NCBI RefSeq assembly: GCF_036013955.1
Contig: NZ_CP107903.1
Location: 1,736,001-1,800,000 of the forward strand
Source of the DNA: Streptomyces sp. NBC_00459
GTDB taxonomy: Bacteria; Actinomycetota; Actinomycetes; Streptomycetales; Streptomycetaceae
Direction of reading: 5' to 3'
Length of the DNA: 64,000 bases
Positions 15,641 to 24,272 of the stretch are shown here, in pieces (position 1 is the stretch's first letter; every line of letters starts with the position of its first letter). A model generated the notes under the pieces. The model did not search any database, was not told the origin of the DNA, and saw only the letters and a program-made list of their open reading frames with translations. The translations under genes and the position numbers were made by a program.

Positions 15641-17206
15641 ATGCATAGCTTCCGTAACACATGTCCCTCTCCGGAAACACCGGTGTCGGCCTTCGAGACA
15701 CAGCGCTGTCTCGACCGGGCCGCCGCAGCCTGTATGGCAGCGCAGCAGCCCAACGGCTCCTGGGCGACCCCCGCGCGACCCCGCATCCTGGAAAACGCCC
15801 TCGCCGCCTTTGCCCTGACCGAGGGAGGACGCGGATTTCCGCACCAGGACCGTCTGTACGCGTGGCTGCGACAGGCCGAACCCCAACGACATGACGTCTT
15901 CACAGCGGCAGCGGACGACTGGCTTCGCACGCTCGTCCTTGATGGCACCCGATCTCCCTCCCTGCCCGTGTTACCCCTCGTCGACGCCGCACACCGGCGA
16001 CGGTTGACCCTTCTCCAGACCCTCGGCGTGGCCGCGGGCGCGCCGGACTGCCCACCGCTCGCGCTCCTCTCCCACGCCACGTCGGCACTCGGTCATGACG
16101 CCGGCGCTTCGCTGACGGGTTGGCACCGGGCCCAGATCCTGTCGGCCGCGATCATCGCCAGGCATGCGGCCGGCCTGCCGGTGAACGACGGCCTCGTTGC
16201 CGCCCTGATTGCCGAACAGTCCCCGGACGGCTCGTTCCACGCAATGCCACTGGTCACCGCCATGGCCTGCCTGGCACTGACCCGGGCCACACCGGGGCGA
16301 CCTGCCACGCTCCGTTGCGCAGACAGGCTCCTGGCGGACCAGCACGCGGACGGTACGTGGCGGTTCACCACGTTCGACGTCTGGGACACCGGCCTGATGG
16401 TTCGTTGTCTGCGCGGGCACTCCGACTTCGACACTCACGCCCGGCCCAGGGCATTGGACTTCCTGGCCCGCGTCCAATCTCCCCAAGGAGGGTGGGGGAG
16501 TGTGTCGGGAGCGATCGCCGGCGCCGGTCTGGCCTGCGACGCCGACACCACGGGGAACACCCTGCTGGCTCTGGCCGGCACCAACCAGGGCCGCCGCGCA
16601 TGGCCGGCGGCTGCCGACTACGCGCGTGCCCACCAGGACGACCGGGGGCTGTGGACCACGTGGACCACGACCTCGGACACCATGGCCCAGGACACCATCG
16701 CGCACATGGTCGCCGGAATACGCGCCCACGCCCCCGAGGAGGTCGAAGTCCGGCGGGCGACCCGCTGGCTCCTGCGGCAGCACCGCTGTTCAGGTCGCTG
16801 GACCGCCGACTGGTACATCTTCCCCGGCTACCCCGCCGCGGAGATCAGCCCTGTCGTGGGCTGGCACACCGGCGCGGTCCGCTCCGAGGCCAGGGCCCTG
16901 GCGGCGACCCAGAACAGTGACGGCGGCTGGCCCGTCTTCCCCGGCGGGGGCAGCTCGAGCCCAGCGGCGACAGCCCTCGCCGTGACCGTCCTCACCCGCT
17001 CGCACACCGGCACGGTTCACGCGCTCGAACGTGCGGCACGCTTCCTCGTCGAAAGCCAACTGGACGACGGCACCTGGATCGAGCCGGACCCTTCCATGTG
17101 CGGCCCACGGCCGTTCCTCACCGACGTGGCGTCCCAAGCGCATGCCCTGACCTGTCGCGGGCTCCTGGACCTTCTGCGAGAGCCGCTCGCGACCCCTCTT
17201 TCCTAG
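15641..17206 (+). CDS. Class II terpene cyclase with DxDTT motif (drimenyl- or labdane-type)
   Basis: 521 residues, an alpha-barrel prenyltransferase/squalene-oxidase-repeat protein. Repeated QW-like motifs include QHADGTWRF, SPQGGWGS, QNSDGGWPVF and QLDDGTWIE. The protonation motif is D300-A-D302-T303-T304 in CDADTTGNTLLAL. It keeps the catalytic middle Asp of DxDD, but the last Asp is Thr. As I recall, DxDTT is the signature of bacterial drimenyl diphosphate synthases rather than ent-copalyl diphosphate synthases. The length suits a two-domain bacterial class II cyclase acting on farnesyl or geranylgeranyl diphosphate. Codon 111 (15971-15973) is TTA, which points to bldA-dependent translation. 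The start is ATG 15641 with GGAG at about 15628. A class I synthase follows. Confidence 0.85.
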   Translation: MHSFRNTCPSPETPVSAFETQRCLDRAAAACMAAQQPNGSWATPARPRILENALAAFALTEGGRGFPHQDRLYAWLRQAEPQRHDVFTAAADDWLRTLVLDGTRSPSLPVLPLVDAAHRRRLTLLQTLGVAAGAPDCPPLALLSHATSALGHDAGASLTGWHRAQILSAAIIARHAAGLPVNDGLVAALIAEQSPDGSFHAMPLVTAMACLALTRATPGRPATLRCADRLLADQHADGTWRFTTFDVWDTGLMVRCLRGHSDFDTHARPRALDFLARVQSPQGGWGSVSGAIAGAGLACDADTTGNTLLALAGTNQGRRAWPAAADYARAHQDDRGLWTTWTTTSDTMAQDTIAHMVAGIRAHAPEEVEVRRATRWLLRQHRCSGRWTADWYIFPGYPAAEISPVVGWHTGAVRSEARALAATQNSDGGWPVFPGGGSSSPAATALAVTVLTRSHTGTVHALERAARFLVESQLDDGTWIEPDPSMCGPRPFLTDVASQAHALTCRGLLDLLREPLATPLS

Positions 17207-17356
17207 CCGGAGCCCTCGGACCCGAACAGACCACGTTCACTGCGCGAGCACCTCGCTCAACCGCTGCGGGCCGGCCCCGACCGGCCCGGACGGATGCAAC
17301 TTCGCCCGCCGTCGGCCGACCGAACCCCCGGGCCGACGGCCAGGAAGGGAGTACCG

Positions 17357-18433
17357 ATGAAGGAGCAAGCGCACAGCCCGTTCCCCATACCCTCGCTGTG
17401 GTGCCCGATCCCCGGCCAGATCCACCCCCAGCGCGCTTCGATCACCGAGTTCCAGTTGGAATGGAGCATCCGTCACGGACTCGCCGCAGGCAGCAACGAG
17501 ATCGCACGCCTCGTCAGCGCGGACATCGCCGGCCTCGCGGCACGCTTCGTTCCACGTGCCACCCTGACCGGTGCCCAGACCATGGCCGCTCTCCTCACTC
17601 TGACGTTCGTCATCGACGACCTGAACGACGACGGACGGCTGCGCGGCCTGCCCGACGACTTCGCCCGTTACGCCCCGGTGCTCTCCGACGCGCTCGGCCC
17701 GGGCCTGCCCGCCGAACCTGCCGATCCGCTGGTTCGGGCGCTGCACGACATCGGTCGAAGGCTGAGGCGTACGGTCTCCCCGGCTCTCGCCGCACGGCTC
17801 GTCCGGCACTTCCGTGTCACCCTCGCCGCCGAGGTGCGCGAGAGCACGAACAACACCCGTCACCTGGCGCCCGACCTGGACATGTACGTACAGAATCGTC
17901 TCGCCACCACTTGGGTGCTGCCGCTCACGGACCTTGCCGCCGCCGTGGACGGCGTCGAACCGACCCTCGCGGACCTGGACCGACCCGGGGTGCGGGCCCT
18001 GACGGAGATGACCAGCCTCATCCTGGGCTGGGACAACGACATCTGCGGCTACGCCAAGGACCGTCGCGACGGGGGCGAGGACGTCAACAACCTCCCAGAC
18101 GTTCTCGCCCGTACGACAGGTGCCGGACCCGTCCGAGCCCTCGCTCAGGCCGCCTCCATGCGCGACGAGGTGCTGGCGAACTGGCTGCGATTGCGCAGCG
18201 AGGTCGACGAGACCTCGGGCCCCGCCCTGTCCGGCTATCTCGCGAACCTGGCGTCCATGATCCGCGGGCACCTCGACTGGGCTGCTACCTGCCCCCGCCA
18301 CACCGTCCCCCAAGGCGGTTCCGTCGTGCGCATCCCGCCCTCCCGCCACGCCTACGACGCCTCCGCCCCGGACCCGCTGAGGATCCCCTCGATCGCCTGG
18401 TGGAGCGACCTGCCGGGTGCCGTCGCCGGGTAG
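17357..18433 (+). CDS. Class I terpene synthase
   Basis: 358 residues, the alpha-domain fold of bacterial terpene synthases. The Asp-rich metal motif is FVIDDLNDD (D87-D88-x-x-D91). The second triad NDxxSxxxE appears as N227-D-I-C-G231-Y-A-K-D235, with Ser to Gly and Glu to Asp changes. The C-terminal diphosphate-sensing RY pair appears as RH in GHLDWAATCPRH. Such conservative variants occur in the family but are unusual together. The start is ATG 17357 after GAAGGGAG, 150 bp past the class II cyclase stop. The likely role is to ionise the bicyclic diphosphate made by the upstream cyclase. No prenyl diphosphate synthase is encoded nearby, so the chain length of the substrate is unknown. Confidence 0.85.
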   Translation: MKEQAHSPFPIPSLWCPIPGQIHPQRASITEFQLEWSIRHGLAAGSNEIARLVSADIAGLAARFVPRATLTGAQTMAALLTLTFVIDDLNDDGRLRGLPDDFARYAPVLSDALGPGLPAEPADPLVRALHDIGRRLRRTVSPALAARLVRHFRVTLAAEVRESTNNTRHLAPDLDMYVQNRLATTWVLPLTDLAAAVDGVEPTLADLDRPGVRALTEMTSLILGWDNDICGYAKDRRDGGEDVNNLPDVLARTTGAGPVRALAQAASMRDEVLANWLRLRSEVDETSGPALSGYLANLASMIRGHLDWAATCPRHTVPQGGSVVRIPPSRHAYDASAPDPLRIPSIAWWSDLPGAVAG

Positions 18434-18485
18434 ACGGGCCGCCGCCGGAGTCCTCCACCACTCCTCGAACTTCTCGGACGCCTCG

Positions 18486-18491
18486 TACGCT
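18486..18491 (+). promoter_or_regulatory. -10 element giving a leaderless RluA mRNA
   Basis: TACGCT followed by exactly 7 bp and the ATG, the spacing of leaderless actinobacterial genes. No convincing -35 was seen. Confidence 0.45.
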
Positions 18492-18498
18492 TGATCCG

Positions 18499-19440
18499 AT
18501 GAGACGCCGCACTCCACCCCCACCCTCTCCCCTGCCGCAGCGTGACGGGGTGGATCCGGTGCGGCTGCGATTGCCGGCCGGGGACGCCTGGGCGACCGTA
18601 CGGGACCATCTCGTGACACGGCTCGCGGCCGGGCCCGGGGTCGTCGACGAGATGTTCGACGAGGGCCGGATCGTGGACGTCACGGGGTGTCCGGTGTCGC
18701 GGGAAACGACGTACGTGCCGGGGATGTTCGTGTGGTTCCACCGTGAACTGCCCGACGAGGAGCGGGTGCCGTTCGCGGTCGATGTCGTGTATCGCGACGA
18801 GCACGTGGTGGTGGCCGACAAGCCGCACTTCCTGGCCACCACCCCCCGCGGCAGCCACGTCGCCGAGACGGCCCTGGCCCGGCTACGGAGGGAGCTGGGG
18901 ATCCCTACGCTCGGCGCGGCGCACCGGCTCGACCGGCTGACGGCCGGACTGGTCCTGTTCACCGTGCGGCCCGAGGAGCGCGGCGCCTACCAGACGCTGT
19001 TCCGCGACAAGCGGGTGGCGAAGGAGTACGAGGCTGTCGCCCCCTACTCCCCGACACTGGTCCTGCCACGCACAGTGATCAGCCGGATCGTGAAGGAACG
19101 GGGGGTCCTGACGGCCCGCGAGGTCGAGGGCGAGCCCAACGCCGTCAGCCGGGTCGAGTTGCTGGAGCACCGGAACGGGCTCGCCCGGTACCGGTTGACA
19201 CCGAGCACCGGGCAGACACACCAACTAAGGGTGCACATGAGCGCGTTGGGGGTGCCGCTCCTGGGAGATCCTCTCTATCCCGTAGTGGCCGACCCCGTGG
19301 CGGCCGGTGACTTCCGACGCCCCCTGCAACTCCTCGCGCGGGTAATGGAGTTCACCGATCCGGTCACGGGGCTCGAGCACCGGTTCGCCAGTCGACGTGC
19401 GCTGCGGGCCTGGTCGTCGTACGAGCGGTGGGCCGGGTAG
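18499..19440 (+). CDS. RluA-family RNA pseudouridine synthase
   Basis: 313 residues. The catalytic loop is GAAHRLDRLTAGLVLFTV with the conserved Asp in HRLDR. The C-terminal KEYEAVAP and TGQTHQLRVHMSALGVPLLG elements are those of RluA/YciL-type synthases (TGRTHQIRxH). An S4-like N-terminal part precedes it. The start is ATG 18499. It has no ribosome site but sits 7 bp after a good -10 hexamer TACGCT (18486-18491), so the mRNA is probably leaderless. The frame is open far upstream, but that region overlaps the terpene synthase out of frame. The target uridine is not evident. Confidence 0.9.
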   Translation: MRRRTPPPPSPLPQRDGVDPVRLRLPAGDAWATVRDHLVTRLAAGPGVVDEMFDEGRIVDVTGCPVSRETTYVPGMFVWFHRELPDEERVPFAVDVVYRDEHVVVADKPHFLATTPRGSHVAETALARLRRELGIPTLGAAHRLDRLTAGLVLFTVRPEERGAYQTLFRDKRVAKEYEAVAPYSPTLVLPRTVISRIVKERGVLTAREVEGEPNAVSRVELLEHRNGLARYRLTPSTGQTHQLRVHMSALGVPLLGDPLYPVVADPVAAGDFRRPLQLLARVMEFTDPVTGLEHRFASRRALRAWSSYERWAG

Positions 19441-19458
19441 ACCGGGTGCCCCGTCGGC

Positions 19459-20931
19459 TCAGTCGCCACGCCACCAGCGCAGCAGGCGCCGGAACAGGCT
19501 TGGCCGACCGACCGGTGCGGGCACCGTGTCGTGCTCGTCGGTCGAGGTGACGGGTTCGGGAGCCGTGGCCGGTGCCTGCTGGTTGTCGACGCGCCAGTTG
19601 TCCGGCCTCTGCCGGGGAACCGGATTGGCGTGGGGCCCCTCCGTGGGGTCCTGTTGGGGCTTCGGCGCGAACTTCACCGGCAGTTCCACCAGGTGCCGGT
19701 TCGAGATGGACTCCCGCCAGTGCAGTTCGTCCTCCTCGCAGGCGAGTTGGACGTCCGGAAGGCGCGTAAGCAGCGCGTCGACGCCGACGTCGGCGATCGC
19801 ACGGCCGATGTCCTGGCCCGGGCACTCGTGGGATCCACCGCCGAAGGCGAGGTGGGACCGGTTGCCCCGCATGTTGGCCTTGAGGTCGGGACGGACGCGC
19901 GGGTCGACGTTGCCCGGGGCGATTCCGAAAAGGAGGCCGTCGCCCTTGCGGATCCGCTGTCCCCCCAGCTCGGTCTCCTGCTTGGCGAAGTAGGCGAAGA
20001 TCGTACTGAACGGCGGCTCGTCCCACAGGGACTGTTCAACCGCCTCGGGCACGGTCATCTGACCGCCGTTCAGGCGGGCACGGAAGCCCGGGTTGGTGAG
20101 CACGATGCGCAGCACGTTGGCGAGGAGGTTGGCGGTGGCCTCGTAGGCGGCGTAGAGCACCACCCGCAGGTGCTCCCGGACCTCGTCGTCCGTGAGCCCG
20201 GCCGGGTGCCCGATCAGGTGGCTGGTGAAGTCCTCCTGAGGCTGTGCACGGCGTCGGGTGGTGAGCCGGCCGAGAACCTCCATGACGTACGTGTTGCTGG
20301 CGATCGCGGTCTCGGTGCCCTTGAGCGCGTCGCGGGCGGACTGCACCAGCCGGTCGTTGTACTCCTCGGGCATGCCGAGGATCTCGCACATCATCGCCAT
20401 CGGCAGGTATTCCGCAAACTGGCCGACCAGATCGGCCGTGCCCTTCTCGCAGAACTTGTTCACGAGGTCCTGGGTCGCGCGTTTGATGTGTCGGCGAATA
20501 CCCCGGTGGTCGATGGTGGACATCGCGCCGACGACCGCACCGCGCAGTCGAAGGTGCTCGTCGCCCTCGGCGTGGCAACAGATCGGCTGCCACGCAATGT
20601 GGGGCATGAGCGGGTGGTCGGGCTTGATGTCGCCCTCTTGCTGGGGGCTCCACAGACGCGTGTCCCGGCAGTACTGCGAGGGCGTGCGCACCATGTGCAT
20701 GTTCTCGCCATGCCCGAGCACCACCCAGATGGGCACATCGTCATGGAGCAGCGCAGGCGCCACCGCGCCGTGCTCGGCCCGCAGTTTCTCGTACACGGCG
20801 CCCAGGTCCTCCGCCTCGGGGCCGTACAGCCGGCGCAGTCCGCCGGGGCCGGTGCCGTGGGCGGGGCAGCCGGGGGGTGGACTGAGGGCGGTGTCGTCCG
20901 TGTCGGTCAGGGAGTGGGGATCAGGTGTCAC
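19459..20931 (-). CDS. rarE: Conservon cytochrome P450 (CvnE9/RarE-type)
   Basis: 490 residues. The P450 core has FGGGSHECPGQDIGR with heme Cys370 and the I-helix region LRVVLYAAYEATANLLANVL. After the P450 fold ends (about residue 420) comes a roughly 70-residue Pro/Gln/Asp-rich tail ending PSLFRRLLRWWRGD, a basic aromatic amphipathic segment that could touch membrane. The start is GTG 20931. It is the last gene of the rarA-E conservon, 135 bp after rarD. In S. coelicolor the rar operon forms a membrane-associated complex affecting aerial growth and antibiotic production; the P450 reaction is unknown. Confidence 0.9.
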   Translation of the reverse strand: MTPDPHSLTDTDDTALSPPPGCPAHGTGPGGLRRLYGPEAEDLGAVYEKLRAEHGAVAPALLHDDVPIWVVLGHGENMHMVRTPSQYCRDTRLWSPQQEGDIKPDHPLMPHIAWQPICCHAEGDEHLRLRGAVVGAMSTIDHRGIRRHIKRATQDLVNKFCEKGTADLVGQFAEYLPMAMMCEILGMPEEYNDRLVQSARDALKGTETAIASNTYVMEVLGRLTTRRRAQPQEDFTSHLIGHPAGLTDDEVREHLRVVLYAAYEATANLLANVLRIVLTNPGFRARLNGGQMTVPEAVEQSLWDEPPFSTIFAYFAKQETELGGQRIRKGDGLLFGIAPGNVDPRVRPDLKANMRGNRSHLAFGGGSHECPGQDIGRAIADVGVDALLTRLPDVQLACEEDELHWRESISNRHLVELPVKFAPKPQQDPTEGPHANPVPRQRPDNWRVDNQQAPATAPEPVTSTDEHDTVPAPVGRPSLFRRLLRWWRGD

Positions 20932-21066
20932 GGTGATCGCTCCGAAACTGAAGTGGATCCGGTGTCAGAAGAGTTGGTGGATTGCCGGGTCGCGAGTTCC
21001 CGGACTTTGAAAAGGCCGGACTTGGAGATGCCGGGCTGTGAGCCGCCGGATGGCGGGTCCCCGCCC

Positions 21067-21687
21067 TCAGACAGACGCCTTCGTCAGTTCCAGCGAGTGC
21101 AGAAACCGCATCAGCGTCATGAGCGTGTCCCGGCTGGAGGCCCGGCGACGTGCGTCGCACTCCACGATGGGGATCTCCGGGGCCAGGTCGAGAGCCGAGC
21201 GCAGGTCCTCGATCGGGTAACGGGGCGCGTCCGGGAAGGAGTTGACGGCGATGACGAAGGGCACGCCCCGTTCCTCCAGTCGCCCTATGACGTCGAAGCT
21301 CACTTCCAGGCGCCGGGTGTCGATCAGGACGACCGCACCGAGGGCGCCTTCGAACAGGCCGTTCCACAGGAACCAGAAGCGTTCCTGGCCCGGGGTGCCG
21401 AACAGGTACAGCACCAGTTGGTCGGTGATGCTGATGCGGCCGAAGTCCATGGCCACGGTGGTGGCGGTCTTGGAGTCGGAGCCGTAGTTGTCGTCGACGC
21501 CGATGCCGGCCTGCGTCATGGTCTCTTCGGTGGTCAGCGGCCTGATCTCGCTGACCGAACCGACCATGGTCGTCTTGCCGACGCCGAACCCGCCCACGAT
21601 CACGATCTTCACCGCGGCCTGGGTGCTGTGCGGCAGCCGGTCCTCGGTCCGTGGACCCGTGATGGTGTCAGAGCTTTTGAAGTCCAT
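21067..21687 (-). CDS. rarD: Conservon GTP-binding protein (CvnD9/RarD)
   Basis: 206 residues, small MglA/Ras-like P-loop GTPase of the Streptomyces conservon type. The P-loop is GGFGVGKTT, the switch II region LFGTPGQERFWFLW and the base-recognition region AVNSFPDA (in place of NKxD). A C-terminal Cys or lipid site is absent. Its first 20 bp overlap the end of rarC (21668-21687), indicating coupled translation. Within the family it is thought to be the signalling output of a complex formed with the sensor-like RarA, roadblock RarB and DUF742 RarC. Confidence 0.92.
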   Translation of the reverse strand: MDFKSSDTITGPRTEDRLPHSTQAAVKIVIVGGFGVGKTTMVGSVSEIRPLTTEETMTQAGIGVDDNYGSDSKTATTVAMDFGRISITDQLVLYLFGTPGQERFWFLWNGLFEGALGAVVLIDTRRLEVSFDVIGRLEERGVPFVIAVNSFPDAPRYPIEDLRSALDLAPEIPIVECDARRRASSRDTLMTLMRFLHSLELTKASV

Positions 21688-22126
21688 GCATCACCGCTTC
21701 GAGGAGGGAACGGTCGGCCAGCGACTGGCGGATGAGCGGATCGCGCGCCTGAACCAGTTCGGCCGTCAGCAGCTCGGTGAGCAGGACGGTCACCACGCTG
21801 AACGGCAGGTTGAGGTAGGCCGAGAGCTCGGCCACTGACAGAGGTGCCTTGCAGAGGCGGAGCAGCGCCGACTGCTCCGGCGGGGCGGCGGGCGGGGGTT
21901 CGGCGCACGCCACGATTAACGTGACGAGGTCGAGGGAGGCGCGCTCACCGCCCGGGGTAGCGCCGGTGAGCACATAGAGCCGTTCGGGGTTCTTCCGCTC
22001 CCCCTCCTTGCCCTTCGTGCCCTCCTGGTCCGTTCCGCCGTCCGCACCGGGTGCGCTCTGCTGGAGCTGCTCCGGCGGAGGTTCCTGCTTGATCGGGCAG
22101 CGCCGTCGGCGCTGCGGAGGAGTCAT
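21668..22126 (-). CDS. rarC: Conservon DUF742 protein (CvnC9/RarC), contains a TTA codon
   Basis: 152 residues. It has a disordered charged N-terminus (about 1-45) and then the DUF742 winged-helix-like domain, RLYVLTGATPGGERASLDLV through LPFSVVTVLLTELLTAELV. DUF742 proteins accompany the roadblock and GTPase partners in every conservon. ATG 22126 overlaps the rarB stop by 4 bp (ATGA). The Leu codon at 21919-21917 (in LVTLIVACA) is TTA, read only by the bldA tRNA, so production should be developmentally limited. Because rarD overlaps it, poor translation of rarC would also reduce rarD. Confidence 0.92.
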   Translation of the reverse strand: MTPPQRRRRCPIKQEPPPEQLQQSAPGADGGTDQEGTKGKEGERKNPERLYVLTGATPGGERASLDLVTLIVACAEPPPAAPPEQSALLRLCKAPLSVAELSAYLNLPFSVVTVLLTELLTAELVQARDPLIRQSLADRSLLEAVMHGLQKL

Positions 22127-22530
22127 ACGGTCTGCCCGTTCCGCCGGGGCGGGCTGGTGAGGTGGGCACCGATCCGGACCACCAGGTCGCGCATGTGGTT
22201 GCTCATGTTGCCGGGCTCGGCGACCACGTTGGCGAGGACCGCGAGATAGGCGTTGGGGCCGGCGGCCATCAGGTAGAAGTAGCCGCCGGTGACCTCGATG
22301 ATGACCATGCGCATCGTGCCGTCGCTGTCCGGGATCTCGTGCGCGACGGCGCCCGCGAGGCTCTGCAGCCCCGCACAGGCGGCGGCGACACGGTCGGCGG
22401 CGTCGGGGTCGCCGCCGTAGCGCGCGATGCGCAGGCCGTCGGCGGAGAGCACCACGATCTGCTGGATACCGGGTACGCCGTCGGCGAGCTCCTTGAGCAT
22501 CCAGTCGAAGTTGGCTCGCTGCGAGATCAC
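22123..22530 (-). CDS. rarB: Conservon roadblock/LC7 protein (CvnB9/RarB)
   Basis: 135 residues, a single roadblock/LC7 fold: ANFDWMLKELADGVPGIQQI, IVVLSADGLRIARYGGDPDA, ACAGLQSLAGAVAHEI and the MVIIEVTGGYFYLMAAGPNA strand. MglB-like roadblock proteins act as GTPase regulators or scaffolds for the adjacent small GTPase. The start is GTG 22530, overlapping the rarA stop by 4 bp (GTGA); its own stop overlaps the rarC start. The length is normal for the family. Confidence 0.93.
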   Translation of the reverse strand: MISQRANFDWMLKELADGVPGIQQIVVLSADGLRIARYGGDPDAADRVAAACAGLQSLAGAVAHEIPDSDGTMRMVIIEVTGGYFYLMAAGPNAYLAVLANVVAEPGNMSNHMRDLVVRIGAHLTSPPRRNGQTV

Positions 22531-24272
22531 TTGAGGTCCCCCTCGTCGTCGGCCTCGGCGTGGGCCGGCTGCTGGTTGGTCGCGCTGGCTGCGGTCGGGT
22601 CTTCCCGGTGGCCGCCGAAGGCCGCCCGGTCGTCCGGGTGGCCGTCGAGGGCCCTGGAGCCGGCGGGCGGGAACCCGGGGAAGTCGACCGCGTCGTCCGG
22701 GTGGCCCGAGAACGTCGTCGGGTCGTCGGGGTTCCTGGTGAAGGCCGTGGGGTCCGGGTCGCCCTTGAGGCCCTCCATGAACGCCTCGACCCACAGGCCC
22801 GGCAGAGGCTCCTCTTCCTTGTCCTTCTTCTGCGACTCGGGCTCCCACAGCTTGCGGAGCTCCGGGTCGGCGTCCATCTCGGCCTCGGCGGCCCTGGAGC
22901 GGGCGTACCGCTCGCTGAGCGGGGTCTTGACCCGGCTGCGGCGCTGGGGAAGACCGTTCTCGGTCCACTCGGTGACCTCCGGGACGTCGTCCTCCATGGA
23001 GACCGACGCCGGGATCCGCGGGCCCGTGGTGGGGCGGCGCTTCTTGGGCGGGCGCTTGGGGCCTTCCAGCGCACCGAGTTCGATCTTGGGTGCGGCTGTG
23101 GCGCCGATACCGTGGGCGAGGCCCGGGGCGGGGTCGCTGGTGAGCATGTCGGACGGCACGACCAGAACGGCGCGGACACCGCCGTACGCGGACTGCCTGA
23201 GCGAGATCTGCATCTTGTACGACTCGCACAGGCGCCCCACGACGGCGAGGCCGAGGCGCGGGGACTCACCGAGGTCGTTGAGGTCGAAGCCGGCCTGAGC
23301 GCGGGCGATCATGCCCTCGGCGCGCTTGCGCGACTCCTCGCTGAGGCTGACGCCGGCGTCCTCGATCTCGATGGCGATACCGGTCTGCACCTCGGTCGCG
23401 GTGACGTGCACCTTGGTGTGGGGCGGCGAGTAGCGCGTGGCGTTGTCGAGGAGTTCGGCCGCCGCGTGGATGAGCGGTTCGACGGAGTTGCCGTCGACGT
23501 TGACCTTCGCGATGGAGGTCAGATCGATGCGGCGGTACTCCAGGATCCGGGACATCGCGCCGCGCAGCACGCTGTACAGCGCGACGGGCTGGGGCCACTG
23601 GCGTCCGGGCCGGCCGCCGCCGAGCACGGAGATGGAGTCGGCGAGGCGGCCGATCAGCGCGGTGCCGTGGTCGATGCGCAGGAGGTCGTCGAAGACCTCG
23701 GGGTTGCGGCCGTGGTCCTCCTCCATCTCCCGGAGTTCGTTGGCCTGTTGGTGGACGATCGCCTGAACGCGCCGGGCGATGCTGACGAACGCGCGCTGCG
23801 ATCCGTCCCGCATTGCCTCTTCGCGGTCGATGATCTCCAGTACCTGCTCCAGCAGATTGCGCTGCGGGACGGGGAGTTCGCGGTACGGAGAGTCCGGCCC
23901 ACGCAGTTCGCGAATCACCCCTGTGGGTGAACCGGCCACGCGCAGCAGATGGAGCCCGTACGGCAGGACCTCCTTGCCGAACCGGTCGAAGTCCTCGTCG
24001 TGGGCGGCGATGCGCCGCTCCAGATACGCAGTGTGACGGGCGTGCTCGGCCCGCAGGGTACGGACGGTTCGGCCGCGGCGGACCACTTCGGCGGCGACCG
24101 CGACGACCAGGACCGTGGCGATGGCTCCGCACCAGCCGACGGCGGCGCGGGCCGGCCCCGTCACCAGGGCGACGGCGGCTCCGGTCGCCCCGGCCATCGC
24201 TATGGCAGGTAGCAACAGCACGCGCGCGTAGGGAAGTTCACGGCCACCGGGAGGCGATTGAACACTCACCAT
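22527..24272 (-). CDS. rarA: Conservon sensor histidine kinase-like protein (CvnA9/RarA)
   Basis: 581 residues. Two N-terminal membrane spans (about 15-35 and 42-62) lead into a coiled-coil dimerisation part. An HATPase_c domain follows at about 290-400 (AAAELLDNATRYSPPHTKV as the N box, RLGLAVVGRLCESY as the G region). There is no classical phospho-acceptor H box, as usual for conservon A proteins. The last about 180 residues are acidic, Pro/Asp-rich and presumably disordered, including imperfect HPDD repeats. The start is ATG 24272; a GTG follows it at once. It is the first gene of the rar operon and the likely membrane anchor of the complex. Confidence 0.92.
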   Translation of the reverse strand: MVSVQSPPGGRELPYARVLLLPAIAMAGATGAAVALVTGPARAAVGWCGAIATVLVVAVAAEVVRRGRTVRTLRAEHARHTAYLERRIAAHDEDFDRFGKEVLPYGLHLLRVAGSPTGVIRELRGPDSPYRELPVPQRNLLEQVLEIIDREEAMRDGSQRAFVSIARRVQAIVHQQANELREMEEDHGRNPEVFDDLLRIDHGTALIGRLADSISVLGGGRPGRQWPQPVALYSVLRGAMSRILEYRRIDLTSIAKVNVDGNSVEPLIHAAAELLDNATRYSPPHTKVHVTATEVQTGIAIEIEDAGVSLSEESRKRAEGMIARAQAGFDLNDLGESPRLGLAVVGRLCESYKMQISLRQSAYGGVRAVLVVPSDMLTSDPAPGLAHGIGATAAPKIELGALEGPKRPPKKRRPTTGPRIPASVSMEDDVPEVTEWTENGLPQRRSRVKTPLSERYARSRAAEAEMDADPELRKLWEPESQKKDKEEEPLPGLWVEAFMEGLKGDPDPTAFTRNPDDPTTFSGHPDDAVDFPGFPPAGSRALDGHPDDRAAFGGHREDPTAASATNQQPAHAEADDEGDLK

